A stretch of DNA of 26,766 nucleotides from NCBI GenBank assembly GCA_010279815.1, contig QEOQ01000508.1:5021841-5048606 (forward strand), read 5' to 3'. This stretch comes from Brachionus plicatilis (Eukaryota > Rotifera > Eurotatoria > Ploima > Brachionidae). Shown here one piece after another: positions 11,322 through 21,826 of this stretch (the stretch's first letter is position 1; the number at the start of each line of letters is the position of its first letter). Below the pieces are notes generated by a model. That model ran no database searches. It saw nothing but the letters and a program-made list of their open reading frames with translations, and had not been told where the DNA came from. Position numbers and translations under genes: made by a program.

Positions 11322-12112
11322 CTTGCTGAGTTTTAGGCGCCTTTGTTTTAGAATAAACTTAGTTTATGAACAAAAAATCAATTATTTAATGTAAGAATTC
11401 TACAGTGTTTTATATAAGCATTAGTATGAGAAAACAGCGACGCATCAGATAGCTTAAAATTAGGTTTAAATTGGGTGCATATTAAAGTTTTCAAAATCTC
11501 AAATCGAACCAAATAATGGATAGAAATATCAAACAAAATCGAATTGAAGTTAACAAGAATTTTTCTTTCAAATTTTGCTTTTTATCAAATTTTTATGAGA
11601 ATAGTTTATTTTTCTAACTTTTGTATTTTTTTTGTTTCCTTAAAAAATTTACATGCATTTGAAAAATTGTTTAACATACGAAAAATTTTTCAATATAAGA
11701 CTTATTCTAAAATGTAAAAAGTCACTTATGCTTTAATGAAAATTTATAAAATGTTTGAATTCGAAAGTGACAAAGAATTGAAAATTTGTTTTTGATCAAT
11801 TTTAAGTACTCAATAGAAGTATAATGAGGATTAAGTTAAATAAAGCTAAATGGTAATTAAGAACCAACACATGCAAAAATTATTTGAAAAATTGTTTAAT
11901 AATATTTTAAAAATTTAGTAAAAGGAAAATAATTTTTAAAGAATTATTTACTAAATTTTAAAATAATTATTAAGCATTATTTTAAATTATTCTTAAAAGA
12001 ATTATTCAAAAATTTAAAAAATAGTAATAATTATTTAAAAAATTTATTTAATAATATTTTAAAGATTTAATAATAGTAAAAATTAATTTAAAATTTTGCA
12101 AATATATTGTAG
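11322..12112. other. Intergenic region upstream of DLD
   Basis: AT-rich DNA holding the presumed DLD promoter at its left edge (reverse strand). An imperfect ~50-bp direct repeat built around AATTATTT...TTTAATAATATTTTAAA occurs at about 11878-11925 and 12027-12080. It may be simple AT-rich similarity. No gene is seen. Confidence 0.45.
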
Positions 12113-12207
12113 CACTCCGCAGTTAAGACTCAACGGATCCAAATCAGTTTTAGCTTGAAAAATATTGACAAAAAGAAGCGTGGTAGGAAACCAAAATTAA
12201 AAGACCG
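12113..12207 (+). other. Isolated exon-like island with a basic AT-hook-like motif
   Basis: A GC-richer 95-bp block is bounded by an acceptor-like TATTGTAG and a strong donor GTACGT. Its open frame ends in KKKRGRKPKLKDR, which resembles an AT-hook (R-G-R-K-P) but also the basic linker of Tc1-type transposases. No partner exon was found within 700 bp on either side on the same strand. It could be an internal or alternative exon of an unrecognised gene, or a transposase scrap. Confidence 0.3.
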
Positions 12208-12337
12208 GTACGTAAAAAATGTAAATTAGAATTAAATGAGAAAAACATTTTTGCATTAACAGATTGATTAAACTTAATTAATAGATGATTTTTTAAATAC
12301 TATATTATTTTGTTTAATAGTGTATTTTTGGTTTTAA

Positions 12338-12628
12338 CTGAGTTGTTTAAAAGTCCCAAAAAAAAGTCCAAGTCCGGACTTTAAAATTTTTTATTTTTAG
12401 ATTTGCTAGATGAGGCTATATATCAAAAAATCTATATACTCTTGGGTTGTCTAATGCAATAGATTTGCCACATATCAGAATTTTCTTGCAATTTTAGCAT
12501 AAATGTCTTCACAATTCTTCTTCAGTATTCAAAATTTTTAAGCTTTAACTTGGACTTTTGAAAAAAAATTTTAAAAACAAGTCCGGACTTGGACTTGACT
12601 TGAGACTTGTGACTTTTAAACAACTCTG
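12338..12628. mobile_element. hAT-like MITE, 291 bp, 8-bp target duplication
   Basis: The ends are CTGAGTTGTTTAAAAGTC and GACTTTTAAACAACTCTG, an 18-bp terminal inverted repeat with one mismatch. They are flanked by exact GGTTTTAA copies at 12330-12337 and 12629-12636. Subterminal CAAGTC/GACTTG repeats are dense at both ends. Its right end, read in reverse, closely follows the left end of the element at 1762-2244 over about 50 bp, so they are one family. It has no coding capacity and lies about 240 bp upstream of the PPM1G start codon. Confidence 0.9.
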
Positions 12629-12863
12629 GGTTTTAAATAAATAATTCTGCTCATAAAAATTGTTCATAAAATATCTTAATTATGACATGTTTAGCTACTA
12701 AATTTTAAATATTTTTCAAGCAAAAAAGTTCAATTATATTACACGTGCGTAGCATTTTAAATGCATTTTTAGACTTGTTTTTTTTTATTTATTAATTTTC
12801 TAATTTAGATCTCATTCTTAATTTTAAAAAGCCAGGACCAAAAAATTTAGCACACAAGAAAGA

Positions 12864-15001
12864 ATGGGTGCCTATCTATCCGAACCGAATACAAACAAAG
12901 AGTCGATGGACGGCGACAATGAGCACATGTCGTTCGGCGCCTCGTCCATGCAGGGCTGGAGAACCAACCAAGAGGTTATTTAATTTAAATATTTTTTTTG
13001 GCAACAAAATTTTATTTTCATAAATTTTATTTTCTTAAAAAAAATAATTTTAAATAAAAAAATTTTAGTAAAAAAAATTTTTCTTCCAAAATTAAGGACG
13101 CCCACAATTCAATATTAGACTTTGATGACAAGACCTCATTTTTCGCGGTTTATGATGGCCACGGCGGACCAGAAGTGGCGCTCTATTGTGCCAAGTATTT
13201 GCCGCAATTTCTCAAAAACCTTGAAGACTACTCGAAGGGAAATTTAGAGGAAGCATTGAAAAGTCTTTTCCTCAAATTTGACGAGTCGCTGCTGACGCCC
13301 GGAGCTCTGCAGGAATTAAAAGAGCTAAGGGACTTGTCAAGCAGAAAAACGTCGGTCAAAGACGAAAAAGAAGAGAACGGTGCCGAGTCGGCCAAATCGG
13401 AAAACGACGAAGAGCCCGAGTATGAAAATGAGGCCGCTCAGCTCTACGACGAAGCGACCATGCCTCTGGAAGAAGTTCTCAAGCGCTATACCAAGACAGA
13501 GAACAAAATGAGGCGAACTTTGAAGAAAAAGGGTTTAATTCGAGCGTCCTCGTCGCTCGACGAGAAACCGGCCACTTTTCAGGAACAAGAAGAAAGAGAC
13601 ATGGATGAAATAAAAAAAAATTCCACACTTGACCAAGAAAATTGCGCCCATGACCAGGAGTTCGACGAAGCGTCCAATCTGGGCGAAATCAGCGACTCGC
13701 AAAAATCAGGCTTGATTTGCGAGTCCAGTTCGCTGCAAGTTGCCGAAAACTCATTGTCCAAATCAGCCTCCATGTCTGGTGATGCCAAAAAGTTGACCAA
13801 GGAAGAAATAAAGTTGTCGCCCATACGCAAAAAGTCAACTTCTTTGGTAATAGATGACGTTTCGTCTATTGCCTCCGACACCACTATCTTGAATGGCTCC
13901 AATGGTCAAGCAGGCTCTTCCAACGAAGAGAACAAGGAAAATGACTGTGAAAAAAGCTCTGGCAATCAACCAGAGGTCAATGGTGATGCCAAAAAAAAGG
14001 ATGATGCCGAAAAAAATGGCTCTGTGGAAGAAAAAAAAGCTAAATCAGCCAAAAAAGCAACTAGTACTAATTTGATCGCCAAATTAATTGCCGGAGTGGT
14101 CAATAGTAAGCTGAAACAAAGTTTGAAAAATTCGAAAAATAGCAAGGACAAGAGTGGCGAAGAAGTTGAAGGAGAAAACGATGAAGAAGAAGAGGAAGAT
14201 GATGATTATGACGAAGAAGATGACGAAGAAGAAGAAGGCGAAGAGAGTGAGGGGGACGATGATGATGACGATGATGATGACGATGAAGATGATGACTATG
14301 AAGAAGATGAGGACGAAGAAGAGGAAATAGATATAGACGCGGCTCAAAGTTTCAGCTTGGACTCACGGCCCGGATATGACAGTGGGTGCACAGCAGTAGT
14401 GGCTTTGCTAAAAGAAACAAGGCTGTATGTGGCGAATGCCGGCGATTCGCGGTGCGTAGTATGCCGTGATGGAAAAGCCATAGAGATGTCTTTTGATCAC
14501 AAGCCAGAGGATGAGATTGAGCGCCAAAGAATAGAAAAAGCAGGCGGTACTGTGACCAAAGATGGCAGAGTGAACGCTGGCCTAAATCTGTCCCGGGCCA
14601 TCGGCGATCACACTTACAAAGCAAACAAAACTCTTTCTCTCAGCGAACAAATGATCACCCCTTTGCCAGACCTCAAGGTCTTGGACATTGATCCTGCCAA
14701 GGACAAATTTATGATTCTTGCCTGTGATGGTATTTGGAATTTTATGTCCAGCCAAGAAGTGTGTGACTACGTCCAAGAAAGGCTGAATGCCAACTATGCT
14801 AAGCTGTCGCTTATTTGCGAGGAGTTGTTCATGCATTGTCTGGCGCCAGACGCCGAGGGTGACGGAACTGGTTGTGATAATATGACGTGTATTCTAATCA
14901 CATTCAATCCATTTAGAAAAATTTTGCTCAAAATTGGAAATGGCGATATTGAGAAGAACAATTTAAAAAGAACGCATGACCAAGAAAACGAAAAGTTCAA
15001 A
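12864..15001 (+). CDS. PPM1G: PP2C-type protein phosphatase, PPM1G-like, 3' end lost in gap
   Basis: Metal-dependent Ser/Thr phosphatase of the PPM1G (PP2C-gamma) group, nuclear in animals and linked to splicing factors and histones. Exon 1 (12864-12974, MGAYLSEPNT...MQGWRTNQE) joins in phase 0 across a 122-bp intron to exon 2 from 13097 (DAHNSILDF). The MGAYLS start is diagnostic. Metal and catalytic motifs are VYDGHGG (about 55-61), SGCTAVVALL, NAGDSR, DHKP, GLNLSRAIGD, CDGIWNF and DNMTC. A low-complexity insert splits the catalytic domain, with an almost uninterrupted Asp/Glu tract at about 392-451, as in other PPM1G proteins but longer. At least 672 residues are visible against 546 in human. 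The donor GTTATT is unusual. The Lys-rich tail KRTHDQENEKFK runs into an assembly gap at 15002, so the stop is not seen. Confidence 0.93.
14159..14336 (+). repeat. GAA/GAT/GAC-rich tract coding the acidic domain
   Basis: About 60 codons of nearly pure Glu and Asp within PPM1G exon 2, including a run of ten Asp codons. The DNA is a degenerate GAN trinucleotide repeat, prone to length change. Its reverse strand gives a spurious Ile/Val/Phe-rich frame. Confidence 0.85.
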
Positions 15002-15212
15002 NNNNNNNNNNNNNNNNNNNNNNNNNNNNNNNNNNNNNNNNNNNNNNNNNNNNNNNNNNNNNNNNNNNNNNNNNNNNNNNNNNNNNNNNNNNNNNNNNNN
15101 NNNNNNNNNNNNNNNNNNNNNNNNNNNNNNNNNNNNNNNNNNNNNNNNNNNNNNNNNNNNNNNNNNNNNNNNNNNNNNNNNNNNNNNNNNNNNNNNNNNN
15201 NNNNNNNNNNNN
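15002..15212. other. Assembly gap (211 N)
   Basis: Undetermined bases. The stop codon of the PPM1G-like gene should lie here or shortly after. Frames that read through the N run into 15213-15259 are artefacts. Confidence 1.
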
Positions 15213-15656
15213 TCATTTTACGTAAACTAACATTCTATTCCATCATACTTTTGATGTAATTTTATGTAATCTTACATTTTTTGATGTAAAATTCTGTAAA
15301 ATGATGTTATAATACCCGTTCTACGGTTTGAAGTACTGTAGTATTCGTTTTCAATAACTCTAATTGCAAAATTCAAGTATAGTTTTTAATTTTTTATTCC
15401 ACTGGTTCCAAGTTGAGTGCGTACAACAGATTCAATTCTGTATGATGTAAAGTTTTTTTTATTTTGAATTTAAAAAAAATTTATTCCTTATAGTAAATTG
15501 ATCTTATTTCATTCATTTATTTTTTTTTTGTTGTTCAGTATATTTTAAAATATAAACGACATTTTTGTTTGCTTTTTTTGTCATTAAAAATAAATTTTTT
15601 AAAAAATTTTTTTGTCTCAAAATCAAGTTGCCAAGCTCAAAATATTTGATGAAATT
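15213..15656. other. Region between gap and EGF-protein gene
   Basis: AT-rich. The part at about 15250-15310 shows imperfect repeats of TTGATGTAA / TTATGTAA / TTCTGTAA. The rest should hold the PPM1G 3' UTR and the promoter of the next gene. No separate gene is seen. Confidence 0.4.
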
Positions 15657-15670
15657 TCTCTCTCTCTCTC
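15657..15670 (+). repeat. (TC)7 tract immediately before a start codon
   Basis: Seven TC units end one base before the ATG at 15672. Pyrimidine-rich leaders can influence transcription start or translation, but a role here is speculative. Confidence 0.6.
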
Positions 15671-15671
15671 A

Positions 15672-16846
15672 ATGAATAAAATTTTTTTAGCATTAAGCAT
15701 TTTTTTTTCGTCATTAGATGGTCATGAAGTTGATCTTGATTTGGTGGAGCCAGATGTTTTTGAAGAACTAGCACCAAAGGGAATCAAATACACAGATATT
15801 CACAAATCCGAAAAAATTGCCAATTTAACTTTTTTGCATCAAATTGATCAAATTCAAAATAAAATAGAATCATATTTAATCAATCTTAAATTAAGTTCAT
15901 ATTATATTGGGGAACACACATTTTGGGAGTTCGATTGGCGAATTTATTCTTCCAAAAACGCTCAATTGATGGACTTCTATCACATATCAATGGGCTTGAA
16001 GCTGATATCTTATGATAAAGCTACTTTTATGGTTTCGTTTCCAAATCCACCAATTATCAATTCATTTCCCGAAGTAGTGGACAACTGTGAGTCGTCTGCT
16101 TTCAAATGCTTGGAGTATGTCGGAGAAATAACTTTGTAAGCAATTAAGGGAATTTTTTTTATTTTTTTTTTACCTAAACCTTTTCTAGAATAAGTAGAGG
16201 CAAGAGTCAGCAAAAAAGAAAGGCAGATTTTAAAGTAATAGATTTGATAAATAATTTTGAAGATTACTGGCAATTGTTTAATTTTCGAGCTACTGCATCA
16301 TACTATTTGTGCTGGTATACTCTGAGAAGAAATCCATTGTTTAGAAAATTTCATTCAAATTTTTGCCCTGTTACAGAATCCCGAATAAGTGAGGATTTTA
16401 AATGTGCCGAGTTAAGCTTTTGCCCCGACCCTTGCTGCGGCAAATTGTTCCCTAAGATGAAAAGGGAATTAGAATTTACATGGGAAAGCTATAACCAAAG
16501 ATGCCTCAGCTCTGATTTAAATCCTTGTTTTAAATTTGGAAATGGAAGTTGTAAATTTAGTGAACATGAAAACAATAATTTTGAGGACTTGAAGCTGAAC
16601 AAGTTGAATGTTACATGTGATTGTCCTGTGGGCTATGTCTATTCAAATGAGCATAAAATTTGTATTGATGCTGATGAGTGTCTTTTGTCGACTCATGATT
16701 GCAAAACTAGCCAGAATGAGGCTTGTTTGAATTTGCCAGGCACTTTTAAATGCATTTGCGCCAGTGGCTACATACTTAATAATAAATTTAACTCAACAAG
16801 TCATAACTCCAAATGCATCAGAGATTCATCAATGATTTTTGAATAG
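15672..16846 (+). CDS. Secreted protein with C-terminal EGF modules (2 exons, 373 aa)
   Basis: Exons 15672-16135 and 16189-16846 join across a 53-bp GT-AG intron (GTAAGC ... TTTTCTAG) in phase 2, for 1122 bp. Residues 1-17 are a signal peptide (MNKIFLALSIFFSSLDG); this ATG was chosen over upstream in-frame sequence for that reason. Residues 18-150 form an N-terminal region I do not recognise, with one Cys pair (DNCESSAFKC). A basic stretch KSQQKRK (160-166) could be a processing site. Residues 190-265 are cysteine-rich (LCWYTLRRN, CAELSFCPDPCCGK). An EGF-like module spans about 268-313. A calcium-binding EGF module with the D-x-D-E-C start and the Gly-x-F-x-C-x-C core spans about 315-364. No membrane segment follows. 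It is probably extracellular, in matrix or cell-surface binding; specific function unknown. AATAAA occurs at 16954-16959. Confidence 0.8.
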
Positions 16847-17165
16847 AAGTAAAAAATGACTAAACTTAAAAATTTAATTTAAAAAAAGCAAAAATTAAAT
16901 TTTTATATCATGTTTACAGATGTAGAAAAATAATGATAAAAAATTTATTTTATAATAAAAAATTTTGAATTTTTTATTAGTCATTTTTTTAATTTATTAA
17001 ATTGATCTATTAAAAAATAATCAAGTGATTCAAATGCATATGTCCATTTATAGGCTTTATGTCAATGTAACTATGATCTACGATCCTAAAAATGAATAAT
17101 TTTTTAAGTTATTCAACTTGACGTTGTGATTAAATTAATTTAACTTTCATTATTATTAAAATGAC
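16847..17165. other. 3' flank of the EGF-protein gene
   Basis: AT-rich sequence with a candidate poly(A) signal at 16954-16959. Otherwise nothing recognised. Confidence 0.4.
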
Positions 17166-17758
17166 CACTGTCTACTATGGCAGACTATCAAATAGTAGTT
17201 AATTTTCAAATGTAGCTCTCAAATAATATTTCTTGAATAATGGTTTTCAAATAAAAATTTTTAGCAGAATCGAAAATCAAACAATAATTTGTCTAAATAA
17301 TAGTTTATTTAAATAATAATAATCAAATAATAAATCTCAATTAATAGTCACATTAAAAAGAAGTAATTTCAAATAATAGTCAATGAAAAAAATTATCTAA
17401 AATCTGACACTATATTATCAATAAAGTATAATATTTTATTAGACTTGTAATTTTTTCAAAACAACTTGATTTTATTGTTTTTGATTATTTTCTTGTTTTT
17501 CTTATCTATCTTATCGAATCTTACCACTTTGCGTATGCAAAGGTGAATCAATATTTACAATGGGTAAATAATTGCAGTGGTTTTTTTTCTTATTCATCTA
17601 AATTGTAAGAAAAAAGTTAAGCCAATTATATTTTTCTATTAAACAAAAAATTTATTATTTAAAAACTATTATTTGAAAACTATTGCATAAAAACTATTAT
17701 TTAAGAACTATTATTTGGCAAGACTATTATTTAGTCTGCTATTATTTGATATAGTGCC
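17166..17758. mobile_element. Inverted-repeat element built of a periodic CAAATAATAGT motif
   Basis: The left part (about 17178-17390) repeats variants of CAAATAATAGT roughly every 18-25 bp. The right part (about 17650-17756) repeats the reverse complement, ACTATTATTTG, at 17-19 bp steps. The outer ends pair as GGCAGACTATCAAATAGTAG on the left against CTATTATTTGATATAGTGCC on the right, with small indels. The centre of about 260 bp is unrelated. No transposase and no convincing target duplication were found, so exact borders are uncertain. It is probably a MITE with multiple subterminal transposase-binding repeats. Confidence 0.6.
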
Positions 17759-18084
17759 GTCTTTATCACAATCATTTTTAATATTTCAATTTAATATTTA
17801 TCTTAATTTCTGATTGACGTTCTGTAAATAATTCTATATAAATGTAATACTTTATTTTATTTATTCGTCTTACTCGAATATTTCAACAAACGTTATTAAC
17901 GTTTACCTGGGTCTATGGTCATATTGGCCCTATATTAAAATAGCAAGACAAAAAATATCACAGTTAATTGAGCAGACTAATTAAGTGTCAGAAATTGCAA
18001 AAAAATCCAATAAAAAAGCAAATCAAATAAGCATTGAAAATTGCATTGAAAATAGCATTAATCATCAAAATTTGAAATAATTTT

Positions 18085-19490
18085 AAAATTATAAAATGTG
18101 AAACAGATGGTAATATTATTGACCAAGAATATACTATTAGAATTAAAAATGACACAGATTTAATCCATAATCATGCACCCGATATTGTAGCATTTTAAAA
18201 TAAAGAAAAAAGAGAATTATTAAAGAAGCAACTTTAGCTTGTACAAAAGTAGTAAATAATGTAAGACCACGTCAAATTTTAACAAGTTGTGTTAGAGCTA
18301 TTAATTAGAAAGAAGCAATAGCAAATATGCCTTCATATGACGCAGATAGACAGGCAATTCATCGCTGCAAAAAATTAAATTTGCCTAGTTATCCTCAAGA
18401 ACCTAAAGCTTTAAGTGGAATTAATTTTCCAGACTTTTTAACAGAATGTTTATGTGATGATGACCAAGTTAATGAACAATTTTTGTTATTTATTCGGGCA
18501 AAGACGATCAAGATCGTTTTTTATTTTCTCAACTTTGAATAATTTGAAACTACTAGAAAATAGCCATTATTTTGCGGATGCAAATTTTAGTATAGCGCCT
18601 AAGTTGTTTTACCAAGTTTAAACGATTCATGCGTTCATCGATGGTCTTTGTGTGCCTGTTATATATTGTGTATTGCCAAGAAAAACTGAACAAATGTATT
18701 CAAAAGTTCTTCAAGTTCTAGTTGAGAAATTAAACATTGTGCCAAAACCAATAACGATCGACTTTGAAAGAGCTTTTATCAATAGTGTTATAAATATTCT
18801 ACCCCAAACAACTGTATACGGCTGTTTTTTTCATTTCAAACAATCCATTTGGCGTAAAATACAAAATGTTGGTTTAAGTCTTGTTTATGTTGAGTCAAAA
18901 ATTTACAGTAAAATTTTAAAATTACCACAAAAGCTCGCTTTTTTACCACCAGATCACGTTCGAATTTTTTTAACAAAATTTATTCTAGTATTGATAAGTC
19001 TAGAGTATTTTAACAAGCTAGATGAATTTTTAAATATTTGCTAGAAACTTGGATTGGGAAAGAATAGACTGTGAAAACAAGCAGAGGTCGTGGCGTAAAA
19101 ACACACTAAATTTTTATTAAACCCTTGTTTGATATTGAGTTGTGGAGTACACATAGTCGAATTAATGATTGCCTTTCTCGTTCTAATAATTATGTGGAGG
19201 CATGATATAATGTGTTTAGCAATTTGCTAAATAAGCACCCATCCATATACCATTTGGTTGATAAGTTCAGAGAGGAACAGAAACGTTCTATCGATCTTTT
19301 AGTTCAATTAAGGTCTGGTGTTTAATATAAACGTAAGCCAAATTACATTGAGATAAGAAATGGTAAATAAAAGTCCACAGCCTAAAACTTCAATTACTCC
19401 TATTTGGTTCTAGAAAGCGCTTAGATCCTGATTCATTTTGAATCTGAAAATTTTTTTTAAGATTTTTATGATTTGAAGGAAAATAATCGA
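18085..19490 (+). pseudogene. FLYWCH/MULE-type transposase, multiply frameshifted relic
   Basis: Successive frames carry the parts of a Mutator-like transposase with an N-terminal FLYWCH-type zinc finger. The finger's end, with Cys and the HNHAPD ligands, is at about 18093-18180. A linker with RQAIHRCKKLNLP follows at 18330-18545. The DDE domain begins FADANFSIAPKLFYQV at 18560-18615 (first Asp). It then has PVIYCVLPRKTEQMYSKVL and TIDFERAF (second Asp, about 18757-18780), CFFHFKQSIWRKIQ, and SRSNNYVEA (Glu, about 19160-19200). A tail KHPSIYHLVDKFREEQKRS runs to about 19350. At least six stops or frameshifts break it, including TAA after YQV. It is long dead. In a live element it would catalyse cut-and-paste transposition with 8-11-bp target duplications. 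Confidence 0.8.
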
Positions 19491-19500
19491 GCTTCAATTG

Positions 19501-19854
19501 GCATTGTGAATTTTCATACAAAAATTACAATACAAAAAGTAAAAAAGGTTATAGCTTTTGTTCTAAAGGTCCAAAACATGTTCTGCAGATGTAACTAAGT
19601 GTAACAACTTTTGTTACACCTATAGTGAAAGTCTGATAAATGTGTGCAAATTTATGCAAAATTTCACGCCATTGAAACGTATTGAAACGAAATGCGCAAT
19701 TAATTTGCAGAGTTTTTGCAGACTTTCACAATAGGTGTAACAAAAGTTGTTACACTTAGTTACATTTGCAGAACATGTTTTGGACCGTTAGAACAAAAGC
19801 TATAACCTTTTTTACTTTTTGTATTGTAATTTTTGTATGAAAATTCTCAATGTC
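19501..19854. mobile_element. Foldback MITE with ~135-bp arms and 10-bp target duplication
   Basis: Arms at 19501-19635 and 19719-19854 are nearly identical inverted copies (a handful of mismatches), with an 83-bp centre. The tips are GCATTGTGAATTTTC and GAAAATTCTCAATGTC. Exact direct repeats GCTTCAATTG lie at 19491-19500 and 19855-19864. Long arms and a 9-10-bp duplication are typical of Mutator-like elements. The insertion sits in the tail of the MULE relic: reading across the target site without the element keeps a transposase-like frame. High arm identity suggests it is younger than its host relic. Each arm also holds a small hairpin (GTGTAACAACTTTTGTTACAC, 21 bp). Confidence 0.9.
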
Positions 19855-19865
19855 GCTTCAATTGT

Positions 19866-21709
19866 GACAAATGCAAAAAAATTACATTTGGTCCTTGTGT
19901 AGGGAAGAAGGCTTTCAAATTTATTTTTAAAAATAAAAATTGTTACTATCAAGGTCTGGTAGTTTTGAAAAAGAATGATTTTTTTAGATAAACTTATATT
20001 TTCCTTTATCAATTTTTTTGTAAATAATTTTAGGTTATTATTTAAATCTAGTCAAAATTATTTTTGTAAGTATATCAAAAATGATGATGGGCATTTCTTT
20101 TGAGTTTTTTATCATATTGCGAAAAAAACAATCAAATTTATTTTTCCTAAAAAGTAAATCTGATTTAAGTAGTTTTTTGAATGGCTACAAATGAATTTTG
20201 TATCTAAATAATGGATTCTAGTGTTTATAAAAAAATTTTAAAAAATTTTAAAAGCATCTAATTTATTTTTTAATTTATTATTTAATTATTATAATATCAA
20301 AAAATAAAATCCAAAATTAACTGTAACTAGTCTTTGATGTTGATGTCTCACTTTCGCTCATTTTTTTTAGTTTTTTTGCTTTTAAGTTGTTTTCGCTTAG
20401 AAGATTATTTTTTTCTCAAAGAAGTTAATTCAGTTTTATAGTAATCGGATATTGATCAAAAAATCTTGTGAGTTTATACTGATTATTAATAATATAATTA
20501 AGAAATTAGTAAAAAATTAATAAGTTTCTTTTGATACACTTAGCATCAAAAAAAATATTGATTAATTAAAAAGAAGATACAAATTAATATTTTAAGATAT
20601 TGGAATAAATTATATTAGATATTATTAACATTAGATATCTTTATAATTAAAATTATCAAAAAAAAACGAGGGTTAACATTTTTTTTGGTAAAAATGTAAA
20701 ATAGTAAAATAGTAAAAAAGCATTCTTAGCAAAGTTTCGGATCCATCATTTCGTATTTTTCTCTAAAGAAATTATTATTTTTCTTTACAATCATAAAAAA
20801 ATATTTTCAACAATCAATCAAAAACTCAACTTTTGACTAACTTTAGAATTTTTTTCAGTAATTTATAAAAATATAAAGCTTGTCTAAATTTAAATTTTTT
20901 TTAATTCGTAAAAACCTTTGTTAACTCAAAGATAGAATCAAACTGACTTATGGGTCATTTTTTAATGGCAAATAATGTTTTGGTGCCGCTATTTTAATAA
21001 AAACTCATCTATATTAGAAGCGATTGCAGCCACTTGGTAAGGGTCTATTTATTAAATTAGCCTTAACTTTAATTTAGTGGTTTATTTTTTATTTAAATTA
21101 GCGGTGAGGAAAATTATGCGCCATTAAATTATTTATAAATTATTTTTAAATTACACCAATTAATTATTAATTGCTAAATTGAATTTAGGAAAAAAATAAA
21201 ATTTAATCAAAACAATTTAAATAATTTTTACAAATTTTTTCAAAAGAATAAAAAAAAATTATCAAAGAAAAATTGAAATAACACAAATCACTCAGTTAAA
21301 AAAATTCATTTTATAAAAATAAAATTTCTAACCAACAAAAAAAAAAGTTGTTTTCTCTAGTTTCTCTTAATTAAATTCAATATTTGTTTAGTGCCTAAAA
21401 CCATTGACAGCACAATCAGACATATTTATTTTTTTATATTTTGAAATTTAATATAAAATATAAAAATGCTCTCCAAATATTCGAAAGAAATTTACGAGTT
21501 TCAATAAAAAAAATCAAGAATAATAGAAGCTATTCTCCAAATAAAAAATGTCCAACTACAATTCTTGATTTGTAGCACAATAAAATAAAAATAAAGACAA
21601 ACATATTTAAATCAATTAAAATACTTTATTAATTAAAAATTAAAAATTTCTTATTTTGGTCAAAAGCTATAATTTCCGTTTGAATTGAATGCCGCGCAGA
21701 TGAAAATCC
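19866..21709. other. Long AT-rich stretch
   Basis: The first ~100 bp may continue the MULE relic tail. Beyond that I see no supported gene, RNA or repeat, only A/T runs and short frames with biased composition. Confidence 0.45.
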
Positions 21710-21826
21710 GAATTTAAATTTTGCGTCTAGGCTTTTTCACTGAACGTAAAACAAAAGCCCCAAAAAGCCTTTGTTCTAAACTTTTATAATCAATCAGTGC
21801 AAAACGCCTACGCAATATCAAAATTC
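21710..21826. repeat. Hairpin-forming inverted repeat, ~37-bp arms
   Basis: The left arm 21710-21746 (GAATTT...TTGCGTCTAGGCTTTTTCACTGA) pairs with 21791-21826 (TCAGTGCAAAACGCCTACGCAA...AAATTC), with a two-base bulge and few mismatches. The loop is about 44 bases and contains a weaker inner stem. The arms are GC-richer than the surroundings. It could be a miniature element or a structured RNA precursor; sequence alone cannot decide. Confidence 0.6.

Noticed and set aside
14084..14347. Open frame on the reverse strand of the acidic tract, rich in Ile, Val and Phe, looking like a membrane protein
   Set aside because: It is the mirror of the GAN-repeat codons of PPM1G exon 2; low complexity and fully explained by the gene on the other strand.
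15213..15259. Continuation of the PPM1G frame after the gap
   Set aside because: The frame across the N run is arbitrary and the residues after it do not resemble a PPM1G tail.
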